Below are positions 36,100 through 49,760 of a stretch of DNA of 64,000 bases, piece after piece. Made by a program: the position numbers and the translations under genes. This DNA is from Galerina marginata (lineage: Eukaryota > Basidiomycota > Agaricomycetes > Agaricales > Galerinaceae): the NCBI GenBank assembly GCA_023014335.1, contig JAECYW010000008.1, positions 3,100,001 to 3,164,000 on the forward strand, read 5' to 3'. Numbering within the stretch: position 1 is the first letter of the stretch; every line of letters begins with the position of its first letter. The notes under the pieces are model-generated. The model did no database searches. It was not told where the DNA came from and was given only the letters and a program-made list of their open reading frames with translations.

Positions 36100-36472
36100 G
36101 TTTATCAAGAACAGCTTGGAATTGGAGGTAGCAGTCGTAGATATACGGTTTTCAGAAGCCTCATCGGACTCCAGACAAAATCGATATTGTATTCTGCGCT
36201 ATTTACCCCTATATATTTTGTCATGCGGAGAACGGCCCGCAAGCTTTCTGAAGTTCCCATGGCGTTTTGTCGTCGCCGACAAACGCCGAGTTTTCACACC
36301 CGCTGCTACTCCATTCTGATGGACCCTATTCGAAACGATGTTGGTGCAGCATGGACAGAAGACCCCGACCGTCGACGTCGTCAAATTCTGCGTCTGCCTT
36401 GGTTTTATTTTGAGGACTCTCTCTACCTCTTCCTCAGCTTACTTTGGGCAAGGCCTAGAAGGCTAGACGATT
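36100..36472. other. Intergenic
   Basis: Open frames overlap the start of the next gene but show no motif. Presumed promoter of the membrane transporter. Confidence 0.4.
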
Positions 36473-39400
36473 ATGAACGACGTCAAACCCGATGACGATG
36501 TCAAGAACTCAAACCCTTTCGACGTTGAAAAGGGGTCCAGCACGCCAACAGCTGGAGATCGCAACCCATCACTAGGAAGGGCTAAACCGACACTTAATAA
36601 CGTGTCAAAGGAACCCAACACGAAGACAGTTGCCGTCGCAGATCGAAAATCTGACAACTCTTCAACTTCTTCTGACGGTGTTGACTTTTTTGCACCAACT
36701 TGGCTTCTTTCAATCGTGGGCTACCTTCAGAACAGTTGCGCCTGGATTCCTCAGCATTTGAACTGGAGCAACCTCAAACCTGCAATACGGTGTGCGGTGG
36801 TCGCATGGGTGTCACTGGTGCTGTTCTTGGTTCCCAGCATTGAGCTGTTGTTGGGGAACGCAGGTTTTTTAATTGTTATTGGTACGCCTCTCTTTTTGCT
36901 TGTCTTCAACATTATATTGCCGAGTTTTGGCTGAGATTTCTTTTAGCTGCTGTGTTATCGCCTCCTGCAGAGCCGTTTATTGAAGTATTCGAACGTGAAA
37001 TGTTGATTTTGCTGTTTGCAAGTGTTGCATGGGCGTAAGTGCGTGAAATTCACATTCGTCAACATCTACCTACCTCTTATTTAGGTGGTGCTGTTTCGGC
37101 CTCTTCTGTGCGAATCTCGCTCGTCGTGTCAAAGTACCAAACGTTACGCTGTTCCAAGCAGTCGACGGACGATACATCGAAGCAGGGCCCGCGGTCATCA
37201 TAGCAGTTTTCATATTCATTGGCAGTGGCGTCTTTCTTTCATTTCGCGCGAAGCAAGGCCCTGGGCCTTATTTATTCCCCTGCGTCCTCGCATGTTTATG
37301 CATTGGTAGGTTTATCCCTCAGTTCGTATAACAATTGCTTATCCTCCCTCAGATATTAGTCTAACGACTGGCGTGTTGTTCCCATTCCCATTTTACCTCA
37401 TTGGAAAGGCAATTTTGCTACCACTCGCCCTCCATACTGCCATATCACTCCTCGCTTCCATCGTTATCTTCCCTTCCACTGTTTCAGCACGCTTCACAAG
37501 TCGCCTCTCCAGCGCTCTTTCTCCCTTCCTTTCGGTGCTCGAAAAGAACCGTACCCTTCTGTCAACCCCCTTAACGGCTCCAGAATTTGCTCCACTGCTC
37601 GCGTCAGTCAGGGCTGATACCAAGAAATGCGAGGCAGGTCTCGTACCCCTCGCCTCAGCAGGGCGGTTACTCAAAAGCGACCTCATTTACGGACGCTTCT
37701 CCCCCAGAGACTTTAAAACGTTTCAAGGCATGTTTCGCCGGTTGGCCGGGCGGGCTGATGGGCTCGGACTTTTCTTCGCGTTAGTCGATCCAGCTAGAGA
37801 GAGATTTCCAGGGACTGGACGCCCGACGCCTGCTCCAACAACCCCTGGGACGCCTAAAGGCGACCTTTCTCGACCGGCTTCCAGAGCTCCATCCGTTGAG
37901 CGACCTGTTGGGGCCGTGGAAACCAACAGTCGCCATGATCTGGAGCCTGACTCACCACTATCACCCATATCCACGTCTCGTCGAAGTTTGCTATCCCAAC
38001 CGGTAGCACAAGGATCATCTCCTTCAGTATTGATTTCGCCAACTTTCAAGCATTCTCATTCTCTTTCGGTCTCACACGCACATCTTCACCTTCATAACCC
38101 ACTGCGTCACTCTCTGCCAACTGATTCAAACCATCAGCAGCATTCCCATTCCCATTCCCATGGACATATGTCGCTCTTCAACTTGGCGCGTGTTAGAGCG
38201 AGGAAACCGGAGTTCGCAGTTGGAACTTTCCAATCGCAACGGTATCTGGACCTGGAAGCGACTCATCTTTTCGACCCGGATGAAGAAAACTGGAACGAAA
38301 ACCTCGGTCGCCTATTGAACGACTGGTAAGTTCGCGCGGTGATCTGTACAGGAAAATTTTGTCTAACCTGAATATTATTGTTACCGCATAGCTGCGATCC
38401 TCTCCTAGAATCTTGTGTCCTCGGTCTGACATCAGTTGGAGGATGGCTATCAACTGTACGAGACGCTCGACTCTCGCAGCTCTTCCGATCTGTCTCTCAT
38501 TCAGGAGTACCCCTTATTTCGCCATTGTTTTCCTTCTTTGGATTTGGCGAAAAGAACGCTGCCGAAGAACGAACCGGAAGGCAGGAACGAATCGACAAGA
38601 TAAAGGAGCTTCGAGGGCAAATTGCCAACGTCCTGGAGAAGTTTAGGCAGGATACCAGGTCTGTTATTCGGTTTCTTTTGAGAGCCTCTCGGTCCGGTGA
38701 CTCAGTTGCTGGTATTACCTTCTAGACATGTTGTTCTGGAACCCTATCAGCACGGATTCGAGGACTCTAGTCCAATCGAAGAACTTAAGGAGCGGCAGGA
38801 AGGCCTTCATCGCAATGACGACGAGAAATCACTAGACCCGGAGAAGGAAGATGTGATGCCTCCGCATCGATATCTGTTCAACTGCTTTGTCTATCAATAT
38901 AACCTCATGCAGATAACCTCAATTATTCTTGAGATGGTGCGGTCCGGATTTTTTTCCTTGTTTTGTCAGCTTCACTCAATGACATTTGATTCCATTCGAT
39001 TTCGTACATAGCTGGACGAGATCATCCGGTTGGAAGACAAACGTCAGGAATGTCGGCTTTGGACTCCTGTACAGCGACTCTTCACGTGGACGCCGTGGTC
39101 ACTTTCTGAACCTGAAGGTCATTTCGGCGATGACGACGACCCAGGTGTGACCTCGTGCCCATTATTAGCCGTCTTCCCTACCTCAAATTCATACTTTATA
39201 AGATGTGATCCAGGGGATAAAACAGGACCAATCTGACACAGAGAGCGAGAGCGAAGACGCCACGCTGGCGCAATCGACAACTACAGACGCCCACATGCCT
39301 TCATCAACGACTGGACCGGCCTTCCGCCTCGACCCAGAGGAAGATCTTGGAATTCCTAAACGCCGAAACCCAGATGCGTTGCCGCCGCAAAACATGATCG

Positions 39401-41247
39401 AGTCGTTCATGGGATTTATCCATAAAATATTCGCAAACCTGGGCTCCATTCACGTTTTATTTGGAATTAAAACGGGTCTGCTGACTGTCGCCCTCTCTCT
39501 TCCGAGTTTACTAAAAAATTCGACTGAATTCGCGTACGGTAAGCAAACTCTAAGAGATGGAATCTTAGACCTAGTTTATGTGATTTTACGCTAATTTTTG
39601 GATTGTATAGACAATCGATTCGTTTGGGGAGTGTGAGTACATGTCATTCTTGTTGGGCTAGAACCCGTTCCTCTCTAACCTCAATATAGGTTCCTCGCCC
39701 AATTGACGACATCTTGTTTTCGCGGAGAGACCTTATTCGGTATCTCCACTGCGATCATCAGTACTTTCTTTGGTGCAATCGTTGGTATGACTATGTGGTA
39801 CGCCTATACGTTGTCCACCAGGAAATTCTCCATTCCAACCGTTCTAATTCATAGGTATATTTCCTGTGGATCAGGGCATGGAAACCCTTTTGGCCTTGCC
39901 GCCGTTTGCGCCGTATGCTTCCCATTCTTTTTCTACGCTAGGATCTATTGGCCGATTCCTCCAATGCGGAACATCATATTTTTTGTGACCATTATCCTTG
40001 TAAATACCTCCAATCGTGAGTTTACCAGTGAGGTCTGGACTGACTGTTTTTCGTTCCAGGTCATTGCGTATTCGTATCAAGATGTTCATCTTAAAGTTCC
40101 AGGGTCGCCTGGGTTCGGATTTTCTGTCGGTTGGGTACGTTTCGCATTTTTCGTTCCGTTTACTTAACTTGCCGTGGTATTGACCTGATATCTCAGAAAC
40201 GATTTGTCGCAGTGACGGGCGGCGTAGTTGCTGCCTTGTAAGTTTCAGCTTTTATCCTCTACGCTATTGGGTTTTCAGAGATCATTCTCCTCTCACTTAG
40301 TGTTGCCTCATTCTTTCCGCCGTCAACTACAATACGGTTGTATGAGCGCAACTTGCTTGCAAAAACTTCCTCCGAATTGGGCACCATATATTGCGCGATT
40401 CTATCGTTTGCCAATACAAAACATGAGCCAGAGATTCAGGAAATCATTTCCAGTCTGATTGCCGTACGAAACAAGTTGCAAAGGTCCGTCACAATGAGAA
40501 CAAATGTTGGTTATGAAGTGCGTTATCATTCGCTTTCTGCGTACATCCTCGAGGCTCAAGTTTGTAATTCTCAGTTTTCCCTGAGAGGTCGTTAGCCTGC
40601 AGACCGATATAAGAAAGTCACGGATTTACAGATGTCAGCAACATTATTCCTCGTATTCAATGTTGTACCCTAATCCCGTTTCTTAACAGCCTAATTTCTT
40701 TTTCCCTTTCGCATTTGATGTCGATTCTCGAACATCTGGATCCATCTTGGTCGCGAGCTTTGTTGAGGCGGACAAGATTTATGGATCCGACATTTCAAGG
40801 CGACGTTCTTGCCGTTATTTGTAGGCATTATACTCTCACTCAGTTAATTCCTCTCCAACTGATGAGATATCTTAGCTTTAATATCCTTTTCCTTGCGCAC
40901 GGGATGCCCACTACCACAGATAACGCCCTGTCCACTGATTGATCGCTTCATGTTTCGATACCATGGCCTTGAGGTAATACATAAAGACGCGGAGGAAGAT
41001 TACGGTCTACCTCGGACACTATCGATCGATCTATTAAAAGATGAACAATACCTGTGGGTGTAATTTTTTTTTCTTTTTCGCTTTAAATAACCAATTCATT
41101 TGTAGGATGTTTTCCGTCGGGATATCCACGGCGTTCGCACTTGTCACTCGCCTTGATCGACTCATGCTGGCTGTGAAGGAAATTGTTGGTGAACATTATC
41201 ACATTCACGGCGTTGGTCTCAGGCATGCAAATGCCGACCGGGTTTAA
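36473..41247 (+). CDS. FUSC/DUF2421-type membrane transporter (putative ER/aromatic exporter)
   Basis: A large protein in about 16 exons. A polar N-terminus leads to LNWSNLKPAIRCAVVAWVSL, VLFLVPSIELLLGNAGFLIV and LCANLARRV-like helices, the ArAE_2_N six-helix block (with YIEAGPAVIIAVFIFIGSGV and ISLTTGVLFPFPFYLIGKAI). A long cytosolic middle is rich in His and Ser (HSHSHSHGHM near 38150). The second helix bundle has IKTGLLTVALSLPSLLKN, LTTSCFRGETLFGISTAIIS and MRNIIFFVTIIL, followed by a DUF2421 tail ending VGISTAFALVTRLDRLMLAV. Relatives are related to fusaric-acid-resistance and aromatic-acid exporters; some are annotated as ER proteins. Substrate unknown. Exon joins in 39600-40250 are the least certain. 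Confidence 0.8.
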
Positions 41248-42094
41248 CCTTGGATGTAGCTGAGCTTTAGCGCTGCTATGGTACCCCGTCCATTCTGCAC
41301 AACATTTAACGGCTGGAGCGTCCATTCATCGAGTTGATTATGAGTCCAAGTCACTGGATTTACCCACTTTCTCAATTTTGCAGCCTAGCGGTATCACTGT
41401 CTTGTAGAAGTGTCTACGTTGCTCAAGGTATGATTTTAACGATCTCCATGTGCTGATCGAAATCGGACTGGTCACCCACGCAATCACGACCGCCTGCCGT
41501 TTTAATTATTGAATAAACCACATGTGAACAACTGTTCGATATGTCGTTTGGTCTTCTATATCAGGCTCATGCGGTCCAAAAATGATTATCTTTTTTCAAG
41601 ATAACAGCTGGTCTCGCCTAGATTCTTCTCAGTTCATTCCTAGATAACACTCGTTGATATCGGCCAACGCAGGACGTCGTCGATTAGGCTTTTGTCAGCG
41701 GGGTGTGGAAACTCATCTACATAGTAAGTCTCTTGGATATTAGTATATTACTATCAGGAACGGCCCTGACAGTGCGATTGAGGTTCGGATCGACGTGGAA
41801 AAAAAATACACTGAACTCAGAATGAACTTTTTCAGACTAGTTGTTGTGCAAGAAAACGGGGCATGCGAACATGCCTCCCGACCTGGGAGATGTTCTAAAA
41901 TAAAGCCCTTCAAATAAATTATGCCGCTCGAACTGCATCCAAACTTCACCCGTCAAAATGTATGTTGTTTTTGTTCTGCTTGCTGGCAGTTTTGACGTGG
42001 AATTTGATTAGGAAATTGCATACGCGAAGCCGCACAACTGCCCATAGTCGTTCCTATAAATTGCCCTGCTTCATCTGCCGATTTGGACGCGGAC
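41248..42094. other. Intergenic
   Basis: About 850 bp with no recognisable gene. An open frame at 41962-42153 overlaps the start of the next gene in another frame and is not supported. Confidence 0.4.
42055..42060 (+). promoter_or_regulatory. TATA box of the three-WSC gene
   Basis: TATAAA 40 bp upstream of the ATG at 42095. Confidence 0.4.
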
Positions 42095-43715
42095 ATGCTT
42101 TACAAGATCCCCACTCTGCTTTCCGTCGCTCTCTGTCACCAGTGGGTCAGTAAATCCCACTTCCATGACCTCGTATATTCTTACGTGGTTAAATAGGCTT
42201 CGGCGACCCCATTGGAATCAAGAGATTCGCCAACTGTGCTTTCACAGTTCCAGAACTTCGCTGCTGATGGCTGCTTCACGTTCGTCCTCTACAATAAAAC
42301 TGTCTTGTCTTTCTATATCCAACCTGTTTATGAAATAGGGCATCCTCGCTGTCTGTCCAACTGAGTAACAGCACAGATATGACAGTCGAAAGCTGCATTA
42401 GTACCTGTTCAGACGATGGCTTTATTAGAGCTGGACTGATTGCCGGAACACAGTGCTGTTCGTGTTTTCGCTACTTTTAAATGACTCGCAGGGCCTAATA
42501 TCCTAAGATATCGATAGGGTGCGGAAACGTCATCAGATCAGGAAACCATATCGTCGCAAACAGCTCTTGCGTCTCTGCCTGCCCGGGAAACGCGGACGAG
42601 ATATGCGGAGGTGATAGTAGCATGCTGGAGTACTCTGTTCGACCACCAGTCATCCCGCAGGAAGTAACTGCAGTTCGTGCCAATTGGTTCGTCATTTTTT
42701 GCGCACAGTAAGTTGAAGACCTCGCTTTTCTGCCTCAGTCGACCGAAAGCTAAGGAGTCGCCCATTTCGTTCGTTACGTTTACTAGAGACGATCCTACCC
42801 TACACACGCTCCACCATCGTCAAGAAGCATCGGACTTGATGACGGTGGAACGTTGTATCGACGCCTGTGATGCAGGAGGTTTTTCGATCGCAGGCCTCGA
42901 ATTTGGGCGAGAATGTTGTGAGATATTGTTTGCATTCTTAAAGTTGGACCTTGCTCGAGCTTATAACATTTCCAGGGTGCGGCAATGCAGACATGTATGG
43001 CCGTATTGGAAACACTGCACTCACCGGATGCACTTCCCCCTGTGCGGGTAATGCCACGGAGCTTTGTGGTGGCCCCAACCTTCTGAACGTTTACGCCAAT
43101 GAATTTAGGAGCGTTAGTATCGGACCACCTCATCCCGCTCCTGGACCCATTGAGTCGAGTGATGGAGCATGGTTTGGGCCATCTTGTGTGAAGTGAGTCA
43201 GTTCTGAACTTTGGCGACCAATGCTCACAAAAACGTTAAATTTCTTTTGAATGGTAGAGATGAAGCATTTCTGTGAGTAAACTGTCGACATAACTTTACT
43301 TATTTGCCTGAATGAATATTTAATCTCGTAGAACCGGTGGCCCGCGAACGCTGCCACACGGACCTAGCGTTCCAATTCCGCCAGAACATATGACGCCGTT
43401 CCTATGTGTTGATAGGTGCGCTGCAGATGGGTGGCACCTCGCGGGCATGGAGTTTAGTCAGGAATGTTGTATGTTTTCTTCGTTTCCATTTAACCTGACC
43501 TTTCTTTCCCTCTGGCATTTTGACTTATTTTTCTAACCCTGATGTCCCATTATAATATTAACAACATCCATTGTATTGTCCTGATAGGGTGCGGAGACGG
43601 GCAAATACCCTCTAACCTTGGGGCTCCGGACAGTGACTGCAACATGGCTTGCACGGATTTTGCGGACTTCACGTGTGGAGGAGCGAACAGGCTCACGGTG
43701 TATGGTAGAAGTTGA
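42095..43715 (+). CDS. Secreted protein with three WSC domains
   Basis: The ATG at 42095 gives a signal peptide (MLYKIPTLLSVALCHQWASA). WSC 1 covers FAADGCFT, ESCISTCSDDGFIRAGLIAG then CGNVIRSGNHIVANSSCVSA and EICGGDS. WSC 2 has ERCIDACDAGGFSIAGLEFG, then CGNADMYGRIGNTALTGCTS and ATELCGGPNLL. WSC 3 has LCVDRCAADGWHLAGMEFSQ, then CGDGQIPSNLGAPDSDCNMA and FTCGGANRLTVYGRS, followed by a TGA at 43713-43715. Introns (42149-42200, about 42260-42320, and others) split each domain at the conserved C-C edge, as in the first WSC gene at 29085. With three tandem modules and no catalytic domain it is likely a wall-binding or glycan-binding secreted protein. The start of the second domain (near 42700-42790) is the least certain join. 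Confidence 0.8.
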
Positions 43716-46460
43716 TCAAACCGCACAAATTGATAGTGGATGTTAACCGAGAAAAAGATAGATGAAGTGTCAGACTCTGAGTCCGGGAAGCGGCGAATCC
43801 AGAGGCGTAGATTATGATATTATTACTATTACTAATTTATAGTTGGAGCATTTTGCCGGCTACATCTGGAATTAGAGAAAATTGGTAGTAGTAATACGAG
43901 CAAGAAAGAAAATACAAAGGACGCCAGATCTACATTGCGGTGGTTATTTTGCGGCTATCTACAGGACGAATTTAAGTCGCTAGCCTAAGTGGAGAGTCTG
44001 AACTCTCGTGACCTAGAGAATCTGTAGAAGGGCAAACGTTGAACGAAGGACCTAGAATCGTTCAACGGCCAATTCTACGGAGAAAGGAAGACTCTGAGTG
44101 GGGAAAGCATCGCTTTGCAGACGGAGATAATGATTGGGAAATTGGTAAGCAACGGAAAGATAGCAACCCGATTTCAGATACTTCAGCAAACACAAACCGT
44201 GGCTTATAGTTTCATGCTGTCTGGTATCAATGGGAATAGCGACACCGCAGACATAGGAGACATTCAAGTCGTTACCCCACATCCACCCTCGCAGAGTCTG
44301 CCACCGTATTGTTTAATCGTGGCAGACTACACGTAGAATGTCAAACAACATTTGCACGTTGCATTGAAAGAGTCGTTCGACGACCGATTCTACGGAGAAA
44401 GCAACGGCGGGTCAGACTCTGAGAAGGGAAGCAGCGACTTGAGGGACAGATTATGGAATAAGAGACCTTAATGCGCGTCGAGAACTGTCTCCGAGATTAG
44501 GCACGTCAGAGACGCATGCGCGGAGCTTTATCCGCAGGCATTTGGTGTCAGAAACCGCGGTACCAACTGAAGAGTGAAATGGACCCCAGTCGTTAGCCCA
44601 TTATTGGAGAGTCTGACCGAATAGGACCGAATTCCCGAAGCCCTTAAATTATCCATAGTCGGCGAGCAACGAATGATGAGGCGTGGATCGTTCGAGGTTG
44701 ACCAACACGGAAAGAAAGGAGCGGAGCGGTCAGACTCTGCGTATAGGAGGGGGCTTGAATTTTTAATCGTAGATCACGGAGCCTGCAGCGTGATGATGAA
44801 ATGGTTAAGGCATAGTCTGGAATGAGATGTTATAATAGACAGCACATGGCCGGGTAAGAAGAAAAATTCGCAGGCCCCACTTCACAGGCCCACGTCTACA
44901 TCGCTTGATCGATAAAAACTGAAAGATGAAGACGTACGGAAGTCGCTAGCCTGCAAGTGGAGTCTGACCGCTCGCCACTTTCAAAACCATTTTCCGTAGA
45001 CTGGCGAGCATCGACGATGTAATTCGATGCTAAGTAACACGGAAAAGAGAAAGAAGCAAAGTAATCAGACTAATCAGACTCTGAGTAGGGGAAGCAGTAG
45101 CTCGAACCGTAGATCAGGTAGGCCACAAATGGATGAGGAAGTTGTCAAAGGCATGCTTTAGAGTGAGAAATATAACTGAGTAATCCCAGCCGAAAGATGA
45201 TCGATGATTGATGAAGATGTATTCGAGTCCTAGCCCACAAGTAGAGAGTCTGACCGCATTCCAGCTCGACTGGATTACCGTCCAATCCGTAGACTGGCGG
45301 GCAATGAACTAATGTGCGGATAGTTCGGAGGTGACCAATACGGAGAGCTGAGCGGACGGGTCAGACTTTGAGCATGGGAACCAGTGGCTTGAACCGTAGA
45401 TCGGGAGATCGGGCAGGAGTGGTCAGACTCATAGCTCAAAGTCGAAAGGTTTCATCTGCAACGAGATATTAGATAGCAACAGTGTGTGTGGCAACGATGG
45501 TCATGGCTAAAGGACAAAGACATAGTCGAGTCGCTTGCCTACGCGTGGAAAGTCGCATTCCGATACATATCATATAGCATTCGTAGACTTCTGAGCGCCA
45601 ATCGATGTTCATTTGAGGCTAACCTAAGCGAAGGGGGTACCAGATATAGAGCAGACTTTAAGAATGGGAGGCGGAAGGGGAAGCGGCTCGTGGAGGGCAT
45701 AGGTCGCGGCGCTTTATAGAAATAGCGTCGTGGGGTCTGATCAACGGTCATCGAAGGCGTTAGATAATTCAGAGGATGCACGAATGAAGATGAATTTGAT
45801 GAGATGGATAGGGGATCGTTCATCGCACAGAGCTTTTGGCTTTGTAATCTCCATGTTGAGTTTGCATTTGTTTACATAGCTGTGCAGATAAGATAAGATA
45901 GCCGAGTAAATATAGACGAGGGGCTGGGGTTGAGAGCAGCATCAACTTTAACATCACTCGCACGGAAACACGACGCAGGGGTTGTGTGGATCACTCGGTT
46001 CTGCGATTTCTCTGCAAGAATCGAGGATCGAGAGCCTCCTACACCTCCTGGACCGGCCAAGATCATACGCCGGGTCTGAGTTTCAAGGACAGGACAGAAA
46101 TTAGAGGTGTAAGAAGACTCATGAAAGTAGCTATAAAAACAAAGACAGAGAAACGTAGGACTCACTAACAGAATCATGTCCAGTCTGTTTTCCGACTCGA
46201 TCTCCTGGATGAATATTACCAACATTGGCAATATTGACATCGATGTGATACGATACAAGCCATGCCCAAGCAACGTGCAGGAGATATGTCCACAAGCTCC
46301 GATATATGGTCCACGGAGTCACGTGACTAAAAGCTGACATTTGACTCTTTTCTAATACCATCGCAGGGAACTGAAGCCTACATATCGGGCTGGTGACGGC
46401 GCATAGGAAAGGGCGGATATGGAAAGGAAAGCGGCAAGGGCGATGCTTCATTGTCTTGAA
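43716..46460. repeat. Foldback-unit array A
   Basis: At least four full units with outer arms at about 43993-44098, 44608-44738, 44961-45082 and 45245-45370. Right-half remnants lie at 43771 and 44411. Each full unit carries an outer AGAGTCTGACC-like arm, a TCCGT...ACGGA pair and an inner stem. Inner stems: CGTTGAACGA (44037) with TCGTTCAACG (44058), GCATCGA (45008) with TCGATGC (45024), and GAACTA (45306) with TAGTTC (45321). The right flank (45720-45830) resembles the flanks of the other three arrays. Frames on either strand are inconsistent between units, so the array is not coding. Confidence 0.8.
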
Positions 46461-47354
46461 GCCTGAAACTGCTGCATTGACGAAGCAGTGGAACCGAACG
46501 AACCAAGTAATGGAATTGAAGAGGTGAAGCAGTCATTCGGGAGGACGAGGAAGATTGGTGATGGTGGGCCGCATTGACTGTTAGCCTGGGAATATGGGAA
46601 AGCCGGACACAGAAGGTGCATGGCCACCGGACTCCCATGTAAGCTTCTCGTCCGCCGGCTCCGTCGACAGTAGGTGTCAAAATTTTACTGTTTCAGGTTG
46701 AGTGACGGGAGCAGGTTGGCCGAACTCTCGGGGCTCGGCTCTCGAGGTTGTCAGCTTTCAGGTAGAAACTTGGTGTCAAGGAATATCGAAATGCCGGGTG
46801 TCCGCTGGCAGGGTAGGGCGGAAAAGTGCTCGAGCGCAGCAAGGAAAGTGTTATTGTCTGTGTTGAGAGAATGAAGCAGTGAGGTTAACATAGCGTTAAA
46901 CTTTAATTAAGATGCAGAGGAGTTCGAGATAATATGCGAAAGATACACGCACATGTATTAATACTTTCGCGAAAGTGGTGTGAAGCAATTGGATCGTGCC
47001 GCGTAATATTCTCCTACACACGAGTGCCAGTTATTGCTGAATATGTGAGGAAAATGTCCTTAATTAAGTATTGGATAGTATATGACACTTAATCTACACG
47101 CGGGATTGTGCTCTAGCGGTCAAGACTCGTAACTCGGTAAAGCTGAACAAAACTTGACAGTCTGGGTTTCCATAGTAGCTTGCCATATCGAACAGCGTAT
47201 CCCTACGAGACATTCCATATTCGGGTTTTGTTTTTCCTACGAGAACTTGTTCCTCCAATTAAAACTCCTCGTAGTAACAGTACCAGTTGTAGATGGACGT
47301 GTGGAAAAGCATGGGAGATAAGCACGAGCCGGAATGAAAGGAGCACCTTGACAG
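46461..47354. other. Intergenic after array A
   Basis: No gene seen. A CACGTGAC word lies at about 46320. The right end serves as promoter of the Y3-like gene. Confidence 0.35.
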
Positions 47355-47362
47355 TATTTAAA
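47355..47362 (+). promoter_or_regulatory. TATA-like box of the Y3-like gene
   Basis: TATTTAAA about 70 bp upstream of the ATG at 47428. Confidence 0.4.
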
Positions 47363-47427
47363 CCTCAGAACCGATTATACTCTCCTTCCAGATTCCCTTT
47401 TTCACCGCTTCATTGCAAACGCTGAAA

Positions 47428-48094
47428 ATGTTTACCGGAGGCACAGCTGTGAGTTACTACACACTGGACTTGTCTACCCAGTTAATGACTACAATTTATC
47501 AGGTTATTCTTGCGACTTTCTTCACAGTTCAGGTGGCCTTGGGTCAAATTGCTTGTACAAATATAGGCGCGCCGCTACTGACGGGCAAAAGTAACTGTTC
47601 CAGCTTAATCCCGGCTTACTGCACTCGTATTCAAGACTCGGGCACTACGGTAAAATCTTCTACATCTGCCTAGAAAATATTATCTTCGTAATAATTCCTC
47701 ACCTCATTCCATAGTTCAAAGGCGGTGATCAATTCTTCCGCTGTTTCTACAGCCCAGAGGCAAATTCGACTTGTACGTTTGTGGCTTCCGTTGCAAAGTG
47801 TGATCTATTGATGTAGAAGGTTCATTTTGTTCGTCCGACTTCACAGGCTACCTGGGTATCACAGGAAACACCGGACTATCTGTGGTCCAATCAGACAGTG
47901 CTACTTGTTCAACCTCTCTTTTTGGCGTTGCCGCGCAATGCCCCATGGTAGGAAATTTAGTCTAGAGTCTGAGGTGTTGTTCTGATATGCGATTATACTA
48001 GGGTGGGTCCGACAGTATAACGAATCTGGGCATCACGTATTCAATCACCGCTCGTTTTGGAGAATGCGGCTTGCAGATTGTTAACAAGCCATAA
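47428..48094 (+). CDS. Small secreted glycan-binding protein, Y3-like
   Basis: Five exons give about 130 residues. Exon 1 encodes MFTGGTA, and a GTGAGT...ATCAG intron joins VILATFFTVQVALGQIACTN, completing a signal peptide that ends near GQ. The mature part has NCSSLIPAYC, RCFYSPEANSTC, then CSTSLFGVAAQCPMGGSDSI and YSITARFGECGLQIV, ending at 48094. The RCF, CPMGG and GxC pattern fits the Y3 family of mushroom glycan-binding proteins, which bind LacdiNAc-type or other glycans and can act in defence. No catalytic motif is present. It lies between arrays A and B. The family assignment rests on remembered motif pattern, not on a search. Confidence 0.65.
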
Positions 48095-49760
48095 AATTTG
48101 TCGGGTACTACCCTTGTATAACAGGGTCTCTGGATTAAAGCATTTCACAATATTACCACATTAAAAACAGGAGAAAAATCGGAGACTTCCCAGAAGGTGT
48201 ATCTGGACAGAAGAGTAATTAGACTGTCAGTATTTCATCCATAACAAAATAAGCCTCTAGGCTAGCTGCTCTGCAATGAACGTAATTTTTCACCGCTACG
48301 TGCCGGAATCGGACAAATTCGAGTCGCTAGCCCACACTTGGAGAGTCCTACCGCATTCAAGGATTGTCCCCAAAATTATCCGTAGACTGGCGCGTCGAAC
48401 GATGCTCATTCGAAGCTAGCCAACACGGAGAAGGGGTCAGAAACGGTCAGACTCTGAGTACGGGAAGCAAGGACTTGACGCATAGATTATGATTGAGAGA
48501 AAAAGGCACACACTGGTGATACCCCGCGTCTATTTATCTGATAACCGCGGTATGGCAAGTGTCGAACGAAAAACTTGTGGATTGTTCGAACTTGGCCAAC
48601 ACGGAAACCGAGGCAAATGGGTCGAACTCTGAGTGCGGGAAGCATGGCTTGCAATATACTCGAGTAGAAAGGGTAGAGCGACTACTATGTGGGCAAATCT
48701 GAAGAACTTTCTTTGAATATTAGACGTCATATACTTCAGCGAGAATGAAACACATACGAACTAAAGCCTACAAATGGCGAATCCGGCCACGGGATACGGA
48801 TGAATACTGAAGGTTTCGTCTGTCAAATGGAATGAGACATCTGATCGGCTGCACTGCTGCATTTCCAGTCTGATAATCCATACAAGTTGAAGGATGAAGA
48901 CGCATTCAATCGATAGCCCACGTTTGGAGAGTTTGACCGCATCTCTACTATGCGCGCAGGCGAAGATCCAGAGGGGAGGTGAAGTGAGGCAGCGGGTAGA
49001 ATGGCTTGCTAGGAATTAACGGAGATATGCCTCATCCAAGTCGCCGGTCCACACTGGGAAAGTCTGATAACGTTGCCATAACTGTTATCCATAGACAGGC
49101 GGGCGTCAAACGATGTCCATTCAAGGCGATCACGCACGGAAAACGCAGTGAGTAGGGGCAGACTCTGAGCATGGAAGTCGGTATGTTGGTCATGATGCAT
49201 GATGCTTTACTGCGTGAGGATTGAAGTTGATCGATATCTTCGATTAGACAGTAAGATCGAGAAATAATAATGAGTTGTGATTACTCACCTGCGTCGAGGT
49301 GTATTGACGAAAATTCTGATCAAAGGCGATCAAAGGCTCAGAGATCAGAGCATGCACAAAGGGCACGAAGCCTATAAGGTGAAGTGGATAATTCGTCAAT
49401 CGTCTATCGCAAGGTCCTCGAGAATGAAAGTGTGAACCTGAGCCGCTCATCATTCCCCTCTTCTCCAAATCTGTAGAAGAGGATTCAGGATCGAATCTCC
49501 TCTATCCCTGGCACCACAAGTTTAGGCAGCGCGAGCGGCGAGGTAAGCGTGGCTTTACTACAGTAAGCAGGAGAATCGAGATTCAGAACAAGGTCAACCC
49601 AGTGGAAGCATAAACGAACGTGGATGGGAAGCAGATGGGATGTGTGGAGAAGGTTGGATAAACCGACGGATTGAAGGGTGGGAACGCGGAGGATAAGTGC
49701 CACGTGATCGCGACCGCACAGTACTTAAACGCAAAGAAGCCTTTGCACGGTTTATTACCT
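48095..49760. repeat. Foldback-unit array B
   Basis: Two recognisable units have outer arms at about 48342-48455 and 49058-49168. Partial ones lie near 48540-48640 and 48927. The first keeps TCCGTAGACTGG, CCAACACGGA and an inner TCGAACGATGCTCATTCGA foldback. The right flank (49240-49500) shows a minus-strand exon-like segment related to that of array C: acceptor TATAG, about 70 bp, donor GTGAGTAATC. Confidence 0.7.

Noticed and set aside
47095..47180. tRNA-like stretch with TCTAGCGGTCAAGACTCG
   Set aside because: It resembles an A box, but no B box (GGTTCGANNCC) follows and the arms do not pair as a cloverleaf.
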